Positions 62,160 through 64,000 of a stretch of 64,000 bases of DNA are shown here, piece by piece. The translations under genes and the position numbers were made by a program. The stretch is from Watersipora subatra (lineage: Eukaryota > Bryozoa > Gymnolaemata > Cheilostomatida > Watersiporidae). The first letter of the stretch is position 1. Each line of letters opens with the position of its first letter. The DNA lies in NCBI RefSeq assembly GCF_963576615.1, contig NC_088714.1, forward strand, positions 30,227,143 through 30,291,142. Reading direction: 5' to 3'. The notes under the pieces were generated by a model. It was not told the DNA's origin. It made no database searches and saw only the letters and a program-made list of their open reading frames with translations.

Positions 62160-64000
62160 TATTTGGTTGTCAAATAGCTCGTCGTTACAGCCCTAAGATC
62201 AGACACAATTTTTTACCTACTGACGATAACAATAACATCATTCCTTGTTGCGTATAAGGTCAAGGCTATGTGTGGCTGGCAAATCCCCTACATGCAGAAA
62301 GAATCTGATCATCAACCAGCAAATTTCATTGCTAGGTCCTTATCAGATAGCCAAATTAGTTCAAGAACATCATCGCAGTATGATTAATTTTCTGCAAAAC
62401 CTGCAGCTGTCAAGTATTGTTGGACTTGAGCATTCTTTATATTGTTAATCTTGCTTTTATATACCTTCCAGAAACAAGGTTAGAATTCTTAATTGGGGTT
62501 GGAATACACCAGAAGATTTTATTTCATTTTTGGTGTCATTCGTGCAACACTAGCGATATCAATGTTCTTGAATAAAGGTTAACCACAGATACAGAATGGG
62601 CCTTCAGCTGGATTTGCACCAGCCATTGATATATTGCTAAGTGTTGGACTCTTTCAGTACATGTACTTGATTAAACGGATAAGTTAGATGTAGCGAGCGA
62701 GACAACTGAGATAGCCCACCACCTTGTTAGAAAGCACTGCAGTTCCTGTTCTCACCGATGGAACAATATTCTCCTACCACAGCATAAGTACATATATAAA
62801 TCTTATCCTTGCCACAACTAACACAGCTGAATTGAATGCTGGAGACTTCACAAAGTGATGTTTCAACATTTCAACACACGCTACAAGAACCATTCCATAT
62901 TTTTACCGTAATGCGAAAACACTTTGTTTTTATCAAAAACTGTCATAGGAAATTAAATATGGGTAGTCTCACAGCATGCTGTAGCCGATTTAGTGAGAGT
63001 TGGGTGTCTTGGCATTATCCCATGATTTGTCTACATGCAGCTTGACAATTCACCGAGTCAAAGTTGATTTGACAACACAGATGCCTAAAAGATGCTGATT
63101 TCATAAATTATAAAAACAGCCTGTCTGACTAAGTTTTAAAACAGCTAACTGACTGTTGCAACGGTGTCAGTTGTGAGCAAAGCATTAATTTTATTGATGA
63201 CACTATTGCACCCCAAAAATGTTCACCAAATGGTGGGGACTACAGGCACAAACAAACTCTTCATTGATAAGTAGAAGTAACTATTCAAGATTTTTTTTCA
63301 ATTTAAAAGTAGTTTATTGTCACATTAACAAGGATACAGAGACATGTATAACTGTAGGTTGTTCCTAAGGGCTAGGTATTTGCTAAAATTTATTTAATGC
63401 CAACCGAAATACCATTTTTTAATCTTACAGTGTAGCGTCTGAATATACATTCGAAATGAAAAAAAATTGAAAACAGTTTTACACCAACATAGATTTAAAA
63501 TCAAGGCAGGTTTGCCATTTAACGATGCAAGGATGCAACAGACGCTTCTACAACGTAGATAATCCATTCCAGGAATGTTTACTTAGAAAGTGTTTTACAT
63601 CATACGAACAAAAAAGTACATGCAAATTGTATTTCACCGTTCAAAGATCTTCGCATACTGACCTCTTTGGCCATACAAAAAATGCAAGTATGTGATCTGA
63701 AACGACCACACGAAGTTCGTTCACTGTTAATTAACAATTTTTACCAAGAGATTGGTGCATAAGCTAATAACTAAACCTGGTAAGACTTCTTAACCCTTTG
63801 ATCAGGTATAAGCCCCCCCAAAAACAACCGAGACTCGTGTAATTTATTTTCGAAAATTCAATAAAATCGATATTTTATGAACATGCATAGCTCAAATCTT
63901 AAATTTAGTTCAATGAACAAAATTTTTTGTACATATACATTTATTCACATATCTACTACTCAAAAAAAATTACAACCATGTGCAATTGTCCCTGTATGAA
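62160..64000. other. No gene recognised; left end of another MITE near 63540
   Basis: AT-rich. CGCTTCTACAACGTAGATAA followed by TCCATTCC near 63543 matches the left end of the 59756 element, with its right end presumably beyond the window. Short open frames (62245, 62836) show no family resemblance or splice context. Confidence 0.45.

Overview
This is a window of animal nuclear DNA, AT-rich and dense in repeats. Short exons are bounded by GT/AG splice sites with matching phases, introns run up to 6 kb, and there are many small TA-flanked transposons. Two of the genes have direct human orthologues (FTSJ1, CHTOP) and a third resembles GPATCH2. The repeat load suggests a marine invertebrate, perhaps a lophotrochozoan such as a mollusc or bryozoan, but the species cannot be named from the sequence alone.

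Layout. (1) 1-5502, minus strand: six coding exons of an FTSJ1-type tRNA 2'-O-methyltransferase, running off the left edge. Just past its exon-6 donor lies a TA-flanked transposon that itself carries a 1.3-kb mariner with a frameshifted transposase. (2) 5.5-12.7 kb: no gene; several TA-flanked MITE-like elements, some nested, and a decayed LINE reverse transcriptase on the minus strand. (3) 12.9-25.1 kb, plus strand: a GPATCH2-like gene with eight phase-compatible exons; the G-patch exon itself was not found. Its introns hold a 1.3-kb array of self-complementary 35-bp units and a five-copy 59-bp array. (4) 25.1-48.3 kb: mostly repeats (SINE-like copies, a long hairpin, minisatellites, a 222-bp AT tract, a decayed pogo-type transposon), with two tentative minus-strand membrane-protein exons at 27.3-28.1 and 35.3 kb. 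(5) 48.37-59.45 kb, plus strand: a complete CHTOP orthologue, six coding exons and 316 codons, with MITEs in intron 2 and intron 5 and a 30-bp minisatellite in intron 4. (6) 59.5-64 kb: a 1.56-kb element inserted in a second transposon family; the inner element contains a near-perfect 109-bp palindrome.

The three recognised genes all act in RNA metabolism: tRNA anticodon-loop methylation, a probable G-patch splicing or helicase cofactor, and mRNA export via TREX. They lie on both strands, far apart, and nothing suggests joint regulation. The most notable features are how mobile DNA sits against splice sites and reading frames. A MITE end supplies the first stop codon if CHTOP intron 2 is retained. 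A minisatellite leaves CHTOP intron 4 open in frame. A 30-bp duplication doubles a splice acceptor in FTSJ1.
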